Below, one piece after another: positions 1 through 8,880 of a DNA stretch of 64,000 nt. The translations under genes were made by a program, and so were the position numbers. This DNA comes from JAKZVK01 sp965248255. Its GTDB lineage: Bacteria; Acidobacteriota; Terriglobia; Bryobacterales; UBA6623. The stretch lies in contig CBDFIW010000003.1 of assembly GCA_965248255.1 (NCBI GenBank), positions 1,922,001 through 1,986,000 of the forward strand. Direction: 5' to 3'. Positions within the stretch are counted from its first letter, which is position 1; each line of letters opens with the position of its first letter. The notes beneath the pieces were generated by a model. It was not told the origin of the DNA. It worked only from the letters and a program-made list of their open reading frames with translations, and searched no databases.

Positions 1-870
1 CCGCATGACGTGCGCTACGGCGACAAGCTGATCGCCGACGTCTACCAGGCTGTCCGCAACGGTCCGGGCTGGGAGAAGACCCTGCTGATTGTCACCTACG
101 ATGAACATGGAGGGTTCTACGATCACGTGAAACCGCCCGCCGCCGAGGCTCCCGACCCTGCTGTCTCCCCGAACGCCTTCATGGAGGAAGAGGCGCAAAA
201 GTACAACAAAACCTACCTCACCAGTCCCGAATATAGCTTCGACTTTTCCAGCTTGGGCTTTCGGGTACCGACTCTGCTCGTCTCCCCATGGGTCGACAAG
301 GGCGTCGTCGACGGCACGGTCTACCGACATACTTCGGTGCTGCGTTACATCGAGGATCTGTTGGGCGCCAAGCCGCTGACAAAACGCGACGCCACTGCCA
401 CGAGCTTCAGCTCGCGTCTGTCCCGCGAGACGGCTCGAACGGATTGCCCCACCACCGTCCCTGCGGCCTCCTTGCCCGCGGACGATTCCGAGCTGTACAT
501 GAAGGAACCACCGGGGCCCAAGCAGGACGAATTGACCCGCCGCTACACCGCCAAGCTTTTGGGTCACCCCGACACTAACCGACGAACAGAGCGGTCGTTT
601 CCGACCAACGCGTCTCTGCATAAGTACATCTGCGAACGAAACCGGCGTGACGCATGGGCGCGCAGTAGCGACTGGCAGAACGCACGCTTTGAACTCTACG
701 CTGACCGTGCCGGGCGTTGGCGTTGGCGCCTGCGCGACGGGTCAGGCGACATTCTTGCTGAATCCACCCATTCCTATGACGGCCAAGAGGCAGCCGCGAC
801 CGCGCTCGAACGTTCGCGATTTCTCTCAAACATGTTGGGGGATGCCGAGATCACTGCCGGCCAAGGATGA
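1..870 (+). CDS. Phosphoesterase (phospholipase C/acid phosphatase family), C-terminal part, with DUF1508-like tail
   Basis: The reading frame is already open at base 1, so this is the 3' part of a longer gene; the GTG at 10 is not the true start. The visible N-terminal part carries a typical phosphoesterase-family (PF04185) segment, TLLIVTYDEHGGFYDHV, where the acidic and His residues belong to the metal/phosphate site, followed by a conserved VPTLLVSPWV motif. Enzymes of this family hydrolyse phosphate esters of lipids or small molecules, usually after export. The last ~75 residues look different: FELYADRAGRWRWRLRDGSG followed by a spaced Y.....AAA pattern resembles the DUF1508/YegP module. 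A fusion of the two is not the usual architecture. The stop overlaps the next start (ATGA, 867-870), so the two are probably translationally coupled. Confidence 0.8.
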   Translation, partial: PHDVRYGDKLIADVYQAVRNGPGWEKTLLIVTYDEHGGFYDHVKPPAAEAPDPAVSPNAFMEEEAQKYNKTYLTSPEYSFDFSSLGFRVPTLLVSPWVDKGVVDGTVYRHTSVLRYIEDLLGAKPLTKRDATATSFSSRLSRETARTDCPTTVPAASLPADDSELYMKEPPGPKQDELTRRYTAKLLGHPDTNRRTERSFPTNASLHKYICERNRRDAWARSSDWQNARFELYADRAGRWRWRLRDGSGDILAESTHSYDGQEAAATALERSRFLSNMLGDAEITAGQG

Positions 871-1136
871 CAATCCGCCGGCCTCAACAGCGACAGTTCG
901 AAAGAGTTCTGGTGCTAATGTTCGAGAATCAGTACCCTTCTTTCAACGGGCAGCGTGCTGGGAGCCAACTCCAATGGGGTCATGCGTCCCTCGAAACCGA
1001 CTACACCGCGACGATTTGGCAAGGAGGCGGTGGATTCAGACGGTTCTTTGGGATAAAAGCTCTGTGGGGTATAATGGCGCACTCGGACTCAAACAGTAAC
1101 CCTCAATCTAAAGCAACGGATTGGCTTCCAGTTTAA
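867..1136 (+). pseudogene. 5' remnant of a second phosphoesterase-family gene
   Basis: An 89-codon frame starts inside the stop of the upstream gene (ATGA). Residues 11-24 (FERVLVLMFENQYP) match the N-terminal strand and metal-binding segment of phosphoesterase-family proteins, which normally run to several hundred residues. After about residue 25 the similarity stops and the sequence has no recognisable family features. It is therefore read as a truncated paralogue left by a deletion; a real short protein is less likely. The overlap with the upstream stop suggests the pair was once a two-gene operon. Confidence 0.5.
1070..1075 (+). promoter_or_regulatory. Candidate -10 box (TATAAT) for the split secreted protein gene
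   Basis: A perfect TATAAT lies about 100 bases before the ATG at 1177. The -35 region 17 bases upstream (around 1047-1052) is weak. The call rests on the -10 match and the position only. Confidence 0.35.
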
Positions 1137-1176
1137 CCGGGCAAACAGTGCTGAACCCCACCAAAGGAAGGTCGAG

Positions 1177-2362
1177 ATGAAGCGAATTCCAGTCACAATG
1201 GGTCGGTTCTTGCAGGCCCTGGTACTTTTGGTTGTGTATTGGTTGGTCGTTCAGTTCCCCGGCCAAGATGGGACCGTTGCCCACGCAGCCCCGCAGGCGA
1301 TCGGGGAGACTCCTACGATTTCACCTGAGCTTCCCGAAGACATCTCGGGCGGCGCACCGAACGCGAACCAAACCCAGGCAGCGGCATTCGCGTGGAGGGA
1401 ATTCATCGCTCTCAATTGGCCCGCGGTCGAACAGACGGGAGAACTCGGCACAAGGGGAAAGGCCGCCGCGACCCTCAAGTTCGGTCAAAAGAGTACGGAC
1501 CATCATCTTGTGTGGGAAACTTTGCGCACGAAGGTTGAGATCTACCCCGGGGCGGGAAGTGCAACCGTAACGCCAAACGGGTACGTCGATGACGCCAGCA
1601 AGGACTATGGCTACGACGCTCCACCTGATTACCGCTATAACCCGAGCAACGTCGGCGGCTACACCGGCCTGGAGCCGGGGCAAGTTCCTCCGGACGTCGG
1701 GCAGCAACCTGTTGCAACGCCGGCCTTTGTCAATCTCGACGAGGACAACGAGATCGAAGAGGACGCAATGTTCGCCGGGGCTTCCGCGTCGTCTCCGTTT
1801 CCGGGACAGCAGTTTCTCTACATCGCGAAAGCGAACAGAGCACAGTACACCTTGGTCGCCGCCAACAAATGGTGGTATCACTCGAAATTTCCGCCGCCGG
1901 GCGACCCTCTTTCGTTTCTCCCGACCGTGCCGCCGCAGCGACAAACAACCCTGTACGTGCAGAAGAACAAGAGGACCCCGACGCCCGAATTCGCAAAGAA
2001 CAACGACCTCTTCAGCTTTACCTATGGCACGGTTGAAATGAAGTCGGGCTGGCGCCATCTCACCTCAAAGGAGGTAGCCAGCGGGAAATTTCACACCAAC
2101 ACCATCCGGTACTACGTCGCTCAAGAGGAGGGTCACACGTACGCCGGCAAACCCGGAGACCCCACCAAGCCGGCATGGCGCGAGGAGACCTGGGGCATGG
2201 TTGCTCTACACATCAACCACAAAACACCGACGGCCCCTTACTTCATCTTCGCCACGTTCGAGCAGGCCGACGCGATTCTGACGGAGGACGGTGAGCCCGT
2301 GGAAGACGCGGCCGGGCGAATCATTGCGAATCAGGGCGCCGCGCCGCTCGAACCCGTCATTA
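1177..2362 (+). pseudogene. Secreted CxxCH protein, 5' fragment, interrupted by an IS630-family element
   Basis: The frame starts at ATG 1177 (AGGAAGG upstream) with a hydrophobic signal sequence (residues ~9-36) and holds the motif AFAWREFIALNWPA near residue 70. The frame as read now ends at 2382 inside the insertion sequence. Removing 2363-3456 and one copy of the TA target joins codon ATT-AAG at 2359-2362/3459 and gives one open frame from 1177 to 4147 of 1875 nt, 624 residues. The rejoined protein would be exported, with a single haem-type motif CMGCH near its C-terminus (in the 3' fragment). I do not recognise a named family. Loss of function is inferred from the insertion. Confidence 0.75.
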
Positions 2363-2384
2363 TTGACTCCCGCATAATATAGAG

Positions 2385-2876
2385 TCAGTCAAAACAAAGA
2401 GAAGACTGTTTCCAGAAGGCCGTGATCAAACGCGGTTTGCGGTACATGCGGCGGAGTGCCTTGCGGGCCCGCTCGTTCAGCTCGCCGTAGTCTTTCGGAC
2501 AGACGTTCGGCAACTCGTGCTGCTTCCAGTAAGCCCAGATGTATTCCACCGGATTCAACTCCGGCGCATAGGGTGGCAAGTACTCGGTTGCGATGTGGCC
2601 TTCGGAGAGTTCGATGAACTCTTGCACCAGGCGGCTACGGTGCGCCGGCAGCCGATCCCAGACGATCAGCAGCGGGCGATCGATATGACGTACCAACGCC
2701 TTGAGAAAGTCGGTCACTTGCTCTTTGCCGATCGCACCGGGATAGAGCCGGAAGTAGAAGTTACGCAGCGTCAGCCCCGCCGAGACGGAAAGCTTCTCCC
2801 AGTTGAAGTTAAACTGCAGCACCGGTGTTTGGCCACGTGGCGCCCAGGTGCGGCAGCGATGCGGCTTCTGACTCAA
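2385..2876 (-). CDS. IS630-family transposase, C-terminal catalytic frame (DDE)
   Basis: This frame holds the rest of the RNase H-like DDE domain: LLIVWDRLPAHRS contains the second Asp and YAPELNPVEYIW the catalytic Glu. The first Asp lies in FIDESG, upstream of the nominal ATG and in the same frame, so the functional enzyme needs the -1 frameshift described for the preceding frame. The two frames together give about 330 residues, typical for the family. All three acidic residues are present, so the transposase looks intact. Confidence 0.87.
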   Translation of the reverse strand: MSQKPHRCRTWAPRGQTPVLQFNFNWEKLSVSAGLTLRNFYFRLYPGAIGKEQVTDFLKALVRHIDRPLLIVWDRLPAHRSRLVQEFIELSEGHIATEYLPPYAPELNPVEYIWAYWKQHELPNVCPKDYGELNERARKALRRMYRKPRLITAFWKQSSLCFD

Positions 2877-3427
2877 TCCGCTTTCGTCGATGAAGACGAG
2901 CGTACGGCCTTCGTTTTGGGCTTTTTTTTAATGCGCTTCCAGGTCTTGCGCTTCCAGGTGCGGATCCGCTCTTCGTTGCGCTCGCGCGCCTTTCCGGCCG
3001 GGCGTTGCGGGCTCCAGTCGAGCGCTCGCAGGATCTTCCAGGCGTGGCCTGCGTGGTATGCGACCCCGAACTCGTCTCCGGTCAGCCGAGCCACCCGCGG
3101 ACAGCTCCACAGGGGCGTTGGGAAGCCGTGGGCTTCCGGGCCTTCCAGCAGCAGCGACGTCAGGCGTTCGCGTTGTGCGGCATCGAGGAGCGGCTTGCGT
3201 CCGGCGCGCCCGGCCTGGCGGAGTCCGGCCGCACCCTGCTCGCGGTATTGCCGCCGCCACTCACTGACGGTTTGGCGAGCGACGTTCAGCCGTCTCGCCG
3301 TCTCGGACTGATTGTGGCCTTGGTGGAGCAGCCGCATCGCTTCGAAACGGCGCTTCTCCAGCGCCTTGAAATCCCGCTTCACACCTTTGGGGTTGCCCAT
3401 ACATATATAGATGCTCCACACTGTCAA
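2873..3427 (-). CDS. IS630-family transposase, N-terminal frame (helix-turn-helix domain)
   Basis: A 184-aa frame carries the DNA-binding part of an IS630-type transposase: residues ~24-60 form a helix-turn-helix (GHNQSETARRLNVARQTVSEW), followed by a second winged-helix-like segment. Near its end is a run of eight A on the coding strand (2929-2922) read as Lys-Lys-Lys. A -1 slip there moves the ribosome into the frame encoding TLVFIDESGLSQK, which carries the first catalytic Asp and continues into the next ORF. Without slippage the product would be the HTH domain only. The ATG choice is uncertain; MGNPKGVKRDF, 10 residues in, is also plausible. Confidence 0.85.
   Translation of the reverse strand: MTVWSIYICMGNPKGVKRDFKALEKRRFEAMRLLHQGHNQSETARRLNVARQTVSEWRRQYREQGAAGLRQAGRAGRKPLLDAAQRERLTSLLLEGPEAHGFPTPLWSCPRVARLTGDEFGVAYHAGHAWKILRALDWSPQRPAGKARERNEERIRTWKRKTWKRIKKKPKTKAVRSSSSTKAD
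2922..2929 (-). promoter_or_regulatory. Probable programmed -1 frameshift site (A8) in the IS630 transposase
   Basis: Read on the minus strand, ATT AAA AAA AAG CCC in the first frame becomes AAA AAA AAA GCC CAA after a one-base backward slip, joining the HTH frame to VFIDESG. Poly-A slippery sites are known for several IS630 elements. No stimulatory structure was modelled. Confidence 0.6.
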
Positions 3428-3458
3428 AAAGTGTCATAATAATTTGCGGGATTCAATA

Positions 3459-4147
3459 AGTCCACGGCGGCGACGGCTACAACCCAGCAGAAACTGACAG
3501 CATCACCCCCGGGCCCACCCTGGCCTGATCCGAAGAAGCGCCTCTACTACAAGAGCCTGCAGGCCGGCGTGACGGGCAGTCCCGTACCGAGGGGTCCGAT
3601 CTCGATCAATCGTAGAATCCATTCCATCCCGCGTGCGATTACAAAGGTCAACCAGGCGTACCAGAAGGCCATTCGCTTTTACGAAAGGGACAATGGGGTC
3701 ACGGGGTCGCCGTGGCGGCACTACAAGCTGGTGAATGTTCAGTGGAAACCCCTTAGCAAGGAACTGCCTGACAATCCGGGTAGTAAGGGCAACGGTTTGC
3801 CGGGTCATCCCTACGCGGGTCCTCACCCTGGCTCGTACTACCTCTCCAACATCGTTGTGGAATCAGATCACATCCTCCAGGTATTCAGTGGGAAACTTGA
3901 CAATCCGGGGCACACGAATGGGCTGATCACGGACTTCTACAACGACCGCAACACCAATGGGCAGCGAAGCCTAAAGGGCACACCGGCCAACAACGTTCCT
4001 TATGACGGGCTGAACTACAACATGGGTGGCTGTATGGGCTGTCACGGAAACATTGCCGACCTTGGGGCCGACTTCAGCTTCATCTTTAACGGCAGCTCTG
4101 TCGACTCCCCTGAGTTCAAGCTCGTCTATCACAGCTTGACTCCATAG
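3459..4147 (+). pseudogene. Secreted CxxCH protein, 3' fragment after the IS630 insertion
   Basis: This is the continuation of the gene that begins at 1177. In the joined frame the segment starts KSTAATATTQQKLTASPPGP; a GTG-started frame from 3569 is only the part that opens by chance. It contains one haem-attachment motif, CMGCH, in NMGGCMGCHGNIADLGADFS, consistent with a periplasmic c-type cytochrome-like protein with one covalent haem. Cut off from its signal peptide, this part would not be exported. Confidence 0.75.
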
Positions 4148-4205
4148 TCCGAATAGATCCGGGAAAATGGATGGGGGGACAGAAGATGGGTCGCGGCAGC
4201 TGAGG

Positions 4206-5462
4206 CTACGACACGCGCCGGATGTGGGCTCCGACCGCGGACAGCTTCTCCTCGACGCGTTCGTAGCCGCGATCGAGGTGGTAGACGCGATCGATCACGG
4301 TCTCTCCCTCGGCCGCGAGCGCGGCCAGCACCAGGCCGGCGCTGGCGCGCAGGTCGGACGCCATCACGTTGGCGCCGCTTAAGTTCGACTTGCCCCGCAC
4401 GGTGGCGCGGTTGCCGTCGAGCCTGATGTCGGCACCCATGCGCGTCAGTTCCGAGACGTGCATGAAGCGGTTCTCGAAGATCGTCTCTGTGACGTGGGAT
4501 TCGCCCTCGGCCCGGGTCATCATGGCCATGAATTGCGCTTGCATATCGGTGGGGAAGCCCGGGTATTCGCTGGTCGTCAGATCGATCGCGCGCAACCCGG
4601 AGCCGCCCTGCACCTGGATCGCGTCAGGCGCTGGAGAAGAGAGTTCGACACCGGCACGCCCCATGGCCTCGAGCAACGCCTCGATGTGGCCGGCGTCGAG
4701 GCCTTCGACCGTCAGCGGTCCACCGGCGAGCGCACCTGCGATGAGATAGGTACCCGTCTCGATGCGATCGGGAATGATACGGTGGCGAGCGCCACTGAGC
4801 CGTGAGACGCCGCGTACGCGAATCGTGGACGAACCCGCGCCCTCGATCGAAGCGCCCATCTTGATCAGCAGATTCGCAACGTCGACCACCTCCGGCTCCC
4901 GCGCGGCGTTTTCAAGCAACGTTTCCCCGTCCGCGAGCACGGCCGCCATCAGCAGGTCTTCGGTCCCCGTGACAGTGATGCGCTCGAAGCGAACCGAAGC
5001 TCCCTTGAGGCCGCGCGGGGCGGACGCTTGAATGTACCCATGCTCCTGCGCGATGGCCGCGCCCAGTTTCTCCAAGCCGGCCATGTGCAGATTGATCGGA
5101 CGCGCGCCGATCGCACAGCCCCCCGGCAGGGACACACGAGCCTCGCCGGCCCGAGCTACCAGCGGGCCGAGCACCAGGCTCGAAGCCCGCATCGTTTTAA
5201 CCAGGTCGTAGGGTGCTTCGGGGGATTGAACTCCGCCGCTGCGAATGCGGTAGTCGCCGCCGTCCCCCGCAACCGTGGCGCCGATGCGTTCCAGCAGCCG
5301 GGCCATCGTGCGGACGTCCCGAACCGCGGGCAGGCCTTCGAGGATGATCTCTTCGTCGGTCAGAAGCGACGCCGCGAGCACCGGGAGGGCCGCGTTCTTC
5401 GCGCCGCTAACGCGGATGGTCCCCGAGAGCTGCCGGCCGCCTTCGATGACAAATTTATCCAT
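4206..5462 (-). CDS. murA: UDP-N-acetylglucosamine 1-carboxyvinyltransferase
   Basis: MurA transfers enolpyruvate from PEP to UDP-GlcNAc, the first committed step of peptidoglycan synthesis, in the cytoplasm. The 418-residue length is standard. It begins MDKFVIEGG and shows the PEP-binding loop PGGCAIGARPINLHM with the active-site Cys at residue 116 (Cys115 in E. coli), the residue alkylated by fosfomycin. An inside-out alpha/beta barrel is expected. It follows murQ by 4 bases, so the two are very likely co-transcribed. Cys rather than Asp at the active site predicts fosfomycin sensitivity of this enzyme. Confidence 0.96.
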   Translation of the reverse strand: MDKFVIEGGRQLSGTIRVSGAKNAALPVLAASLLTDEEIILEGLPAVRDVRTMARLLERIGATVAGDGGDYRIRSGGVQSPEAPYDLVKTMRASSLVLGPLVARAGEARVSLPGGCAIGARPINLHMAGLEKLGAAIAQEHGYIQASAPRGLKGASVRFERITVTGTEDLLMAAVLADGETLLENAAREPEVVDVANLLIKMGASIEGAGSSTIRVRGVSRLSGARHRIIPDRIETGTYLIAGALAGGPLTVEGLDAGHIEALLEAMGRAGVELSSPAPDAIQVQGGSGLRAIDLTTSEYPGFPTDMQAQFMAMMTRAEGESHVTETIFENRFMHVSELTRMGADIRLDGNRATVRGKSNLSGANVMASDLRASAGLVLAALAAEGETVIDRVYHLDRGYERVEEKLSAVGAHIRRVS

Positions 5463-5466
5463 CGAC

Positions 5467-6369
5467 TCACAGCTCTTCGGCGGAATCGAGCGCGTTCCCC
5501 AAGTGGTCGCCGGCCTGCACCAAGCGCTGTTCGGCGGTGGGGCGGTCGAGGCCGAGCTTCACCATGACGATCGCGAGGCGTACGTTGTTGCCGGACGCCT
5601 CGAGCGAACGAGCCGCCTCCTCGGCGCCGCAGGCAGTGACCTCGGCGACGATGCGGCGGCCGCGGTCGAGCAGCTTGGCGCTCTTCGGCTGCACGCCGAC
5701 CATCAGGTTGCCCAGCACATATCCCATCCTCACCAGGACGGCCGTCGAGATCATGTTGAGGACGAGCTTGTGCGCTGTTCCGCTCTTCATACGGCTCGAG
5801 CCGGTGATAACTTCGGGGCCGGTGAGCGGCGTGATGGCGATGTCGGTCTGACGGGCGAGTTCGGACTCAGGGTTCGAGCTGAGGCCGACCGCCAATGCAC
5901 CAAGACTGCGGGCGTGGGCGACGCCGCCCAGCGCGTAGGGCGTGCGTCCGCTAGCCGAGATCGCGACTAGCGAATCCACGCGGGCGAAGCTTCGGCTCCG
6001 TAGATCCTGTTGGGCAGCTTCGAAGCAGTCCTCGCTGGCCTCTAATGAGCGAAGCAAAGCCGTCGCACCACCGGCGATGATTCCTTGCACACGCTCGGGA
6101 TCAACGCCAAAGGTGGGCGGGCACTCCGAGGCATCGAGAACACCCAACCGGCCGCTAGTACCGGCACCCAGATAGAACAGTCGTCCGCCACGCTCGAACC
6201 GTTCGACAATCGCATCGACGACCGCCGCTACCTGGGGAATCTCGGCTTCGACCGCCGAGGCGACTTGCTGATCTTCGTGATTGATGACTTCGAGGAGTTC
6301 TCGGGTAGGAAGGCGGTCGATGTGCTCGGAGGCGGAGTTTCGTTGCTCTGTGACGAGGTTCTCGAGCAC
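5467..6369 (-). CDS. murQ: N-acetylmuramic acid 6-phosphate etherase
   Basis: MurQ cleaves the lactyl ether of MurNAc-6-phosphate to GlcNAc-6-phosphate and lactate in cell-wall recycling. It has the SIS-fold phosphosugar motif YLGAGTSGRLGVLDASE and the family motif SRMKSGTAHKLVLNM, and a C-terminal UBA-like helical bundle. The frame is open to a GTG at 6423, but family members start about where VLENLVTEQR begins, so GTG 6369 (300 residues, the usual length) is preferred. It is first in an operon with murA and divergent from the exported AmiE-like/NamZ fusion, which could supply its substrate. No MurNAc kinase or PTS gene is seen nearby. Confidence 0.93.
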   Translation of the reverse strand: MLENLVTEQRNSASEHIDRLPTRELLEVINHEDQQVASAVEAEIPQVAAVVDAIVERFERGGRLFYLGAGTSGRLGVLDASECPPTFGVDPERVQGIIAGGATALLRSLEASEDCFEAAQQDLRSRSFARVDSLVAISASGRTPYALGGVAHARSLGALAVGLSSNPESELARQTDIAITPLTGPEVITGSSRMKSGTAHKLVLNMISTAVLVRMGYVLGNLMVGVQPKSAKLLDRGRRIVAEVTACGAEEAARSLEASGNNVRLAIVMVKLGLDRPTAEQRLVQAGDHLGNALDSAEEL

Positions 6370-6452
6370 CGGCCTACGAAGTATAACAGAGGGTTCGCGA
6401 CCCACCCCGGCTAGGCCGCGCACTCTGCGCTACTTTGTAGAGGACGGCGGGT

Positions 6453-8825
6453 ATGCGTCCGGCAATGACGAAACGTGATGGATGGCGGCGGTTTACGCCG
6501 TGGCTGTTTCTGCCGGTCTTGTTGCCCATTCTCGCGGGACCGGCTCCGGCCTGGAAAGCCTCGGACCGCTTGGACGCCCTGCTTGAAGAGGCGATCGAGG
6601 ACGGGGTGACCCCAGGCGCGGTCTTGGTCGTCGGACGTCGAGGCGAGACTCTCCACCGCAAGGCCTACGGTTACCGCAGCCTCGAGCCCGAGCGCGAGAC
6701 GATGACGGTCGACACCATTTTCGACTGCGCCTCGCTCACCAAGGTCGTGGCGACCGCCCCGGCAGTCATGCAGCTGGTCGAGCGGGGCAGGCTGCGCCTC
6801 AACGACCGCCTGACGAAGCACCTGCCCAAGTTCGCGGCGGGCAAGTCGGACATCCGCATCGTCGATCTGCTCACTCACTTCTCCGGTTTGCGTCCGGACG
6901 TTGATCTCGAACCGGAGTGGTCAGGCTATGAGACGGGCATCGCCATGGCCTACCGGGAAACGCCCACTATCCCCATTGGGACACGTTTCATCTACAGCGA
7001 TATCAACTACCTGCTACTCGGCGAGATGGTGCGGAAGCTCAGCGGAAAGCGGCTCGACCGCTATGCCGCGGAGCATCTCTTTCAGCCTCTCGGGATGAGC
7101 GAGACACGGTTTCGTCCCCCCGAATCCCTTCATTCGCGCATCGCCCCCACCGAGAGGCTGGCAAGCGGGAAAATTCTGCGCGGCACGGTCCACGATCCCA
7201 CGACGCGCTACATGGGTGGCGTCGCGGGACACGCGGGCATGTTCTCCACGGGCAACGATCTGAGCCGGTTTGCACAAATGATGCTCAGCGGCGGCCTACT
7301 CGACGAAGCGCGAGTGCTTAGCCCGCTCAGCGTCGTCAAGATGACGACGCCGCAGAGCCCGCCCGACCACCCGGCCCTGCGCGGTCTGGGGTGGGATCTC
7401 GACTCACCCTACGCTTCGCCGCGAGGCGATCTGTTGCCGTTGGGATCCTACGGGCACACCGGGTTCACCGGCACATCGATGTGGCTCGACCCGGTCACCG
7501 AGATCTATGTCGTGCTGATGACCAACCGCGTCCACCCGACCGCCGCTGCGTCGGTTGTCGATCTTCGCGCCAAGGTCGCGACGATCGTTGCCGCGGCCCT
7601 CGAGAACGTCGATGTGGAAGGTATACGCGAGCGGGCTTGGGCGGCGAGGTCGCGGCAACAACGCCACGCACGGATTACCCCTCGCGTCAGTCCCGTGCTC
7701 ACCGGCCTCGATGTCGTCGCGCGCGCCGGCTTCGAGCCATTCCAGGGCAAGGCGGTCGGACTCATCACCAACCACACAGGTGTGGATCGAAGACTTCGCC
7801 GCAACATCGACCTGTTCGCCGAGGCCCCCGGAGTCAAACTCGCCGCGATCTTCTCGCCAGAGCACGGCGTTGCCGGTCGGTTGGATCAGGCTCGAATCCC
7901 GGACTCGACGGACCCCGCCACTGGAACACCGGTCTACAGCCTGTATCGAGGGGACCGTCGGAGGCCCACCGAGCAGATGCTGCAAGGCATCGAGGTCCTC
8001 GTGTTCGACATCCAAGACGTCGGCGCGAGGTTTTACACCTACCCTACGACGATGGCCTACGCCATGGAGGAGGCGGCCCGGCGCGGGATTCCCTTCTTCG
8101 TGCTCGACCGGCCGAACCCGGTGACCGGAGCGGTCGTGGAAGGCCCGATGCTCGATGAGTCCTACCGCTCGTTCATCGGTTACTTCCCGATGCCCGTCCG
8201 GCACGGCATGACCGTCGGTGAGTTGGCACGGATGTTCAACGACCAAAGAGAGATTGGCGCGGACCTGACGGTCATTCGCATGAAGGGGTGGCGGCGGACG
8301 GATTGGTTCGATGAGACCGGACTTCCCTGGGTCGACCCCTCACCGAATATCCGCACTCTGGAACAGGCGCTGCTGTATCCCGGGATCGCCCTGCTCGAAG
8401 GCCTGCCGAACTACTCGGTGGGACGCGGTACGTCGACGCCCTTTGCGTTCGTCGGGGCGGACTGGATGGACGGCGCCAAAGTGTCGGCGTTCCTCAACAC
8501 ACGCCGGCTCGCGGGAGTGCGTTTCTATCCGGCCAGCCGTACGCCTGCCACGTCTCACTTCGCCGGAGAGACGATCTCCGGTGTCCAAATCTCCGTGGTG
8601 GACAGGGCTGCGGTACAAGCGACACGCGTGGGCCTACATTTGGCGGTGGCGCTGATTCGTTTCTACCCGAAGCGAATTCAACTGGACCGAACGGCCCGAC
8701 TCATCGCCAGCGCGAGCACGATCGAAGCGCTCGGCCAACGAAAGGCCCCCGCCGCCATCTGGACGCTTTGGGAAAAAGCCAGCAGAGAGTTCCTTTCGCT
8801 CAGGCGACGCTACCTGCTGTACTGA
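6453..8825 (+). CDS. Exported fusion: beta-lactamase-family (AmiE-like) hydrolase + NamZ exo-beta-N-acetylmuramidase (DUF1343)
   Basis: The 790-residue protein starts with a signal peptide (residues ~1-33). Residues ~38-385 are a serine beta-lactamase/AmpC-fold domain with all three signatures: SLTK (Ser94, Lys97), YSD (Tyr181) and HTG (335-337). Residues ~415-788 are a full DUF1343 domain with VGLITNHTGVD, FSPEHGV, FDIQDVGARFYTY and VLDRPNPVTG. In B. subtilis, AmiE (YbbE, beta-lactamase fold) removes peptides from MurNAc and NamZ (YbbC, DUF1343) releases terminal MurNAc; they are separate genes in the murQ operon. Here both activities seem fused and face murQ-murA. Substrate specificity is inferred; the N-terminal domain could instead be a D-Ala-D-Ala peptidase or an esterase. 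Confidence 0.9.
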   Translation: MRPAMTKRDGWRRFTPWLFLPVLLPILAGPAPAWKASDRLDALLEEAIEDGVTPGAVLVVGRRGETLHRKAYGYRSLEPERETMTVDTIFDCASLTKVVATAPAVMQLVERGRLRLNDRLTKHLPKFAAGKSDIRIVDLLTHFSGLRPDVDLEPEWSGYETGIAMAYRETPTIPIGTRFIYSDINYLLLGEMVRKLSGKRLDRYAAEHLFQPLGMSETRFRPPESLHSRIAPTERLASGKILRGTVHDPTTRYMGGVAGHAGMFSTGNDLSRFAQMMLSGGLLDEARVLSPLSVVKMTTPQSPPDHPALRGLGWDLDSPYASPRGDLLPLGSYGHTGFTGTSMWLDPVTEIYVVLMTNRVHPTAAASVVDLRAKVATIVAAALENVDVEGIRERAWAARSRQQRHARITPRVSPVLTGLDVVARAGFEPFQGKAVGLITNHTGVDRRLRRNIDLFAEAPGVKLAAIFSPEHGVAGRLDQARIPDSTDPATGTPVYSLYRGDRRRPTEQMLQGIEVLVFDIQDVGARFYTYPTTMAYAMEEAARRGIPFFVLDRPNPVTGAVVEGPMLDESYRSFIGYFPMPVRHGMTVGELARMFNDQREIGADLTVIRMKGWRRTDWFDETGLPWVDPSPNIRTLEQALLYPGIALLEGLPNYSVGRGTSTPFAFVGADWMDGAKVSAFLNTRRLAGVRFYPASRTPATSHFAGETISGVQISVVDRAAVQATRVGLHLAVALIRFYPKRIQLDRTARLIASASTIEALGQRKAPAAIWTLWEKASREFLSLRRRYLLY

Positions 8826-8880
8826 GTCTCGTCGACTGCCGCCGCAAACCGCGAGGCGACAGTCAACAAGCCCTCAACGC

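Larger units (their letters stand above)
2363..3456 (-). mobile_element. IS630-family insertion sequence (1094 bp)
   Basis: The element is bounded by inverted ends TTGA(C/A)TCCCGCA: left end from 2363, right end (reverse complement) to 3456. It is flanked by the dinucleotide TA at 2361-2362 and 3457-3458, the target duplication known for IS630/Tc1-type elements. It encodes a two-frame transposase on the minus strand. Excision with one TA restores the host frame exactly, which supports the ends chosen. Confidence 0.88.

Noticed and set aside
1321..2058. 245-codon minus-strand frame opposite the split secreted protein
   Set aside because: Composition is Arg/Val-rich shadow; the plus strand has a signal peptide and a continuous frame across the IS site.
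2517..3439. Plus-strand frames inside the first IS630 element
   Set aside because: Opposite to a transposase with complete DDE motifs; no independent support.
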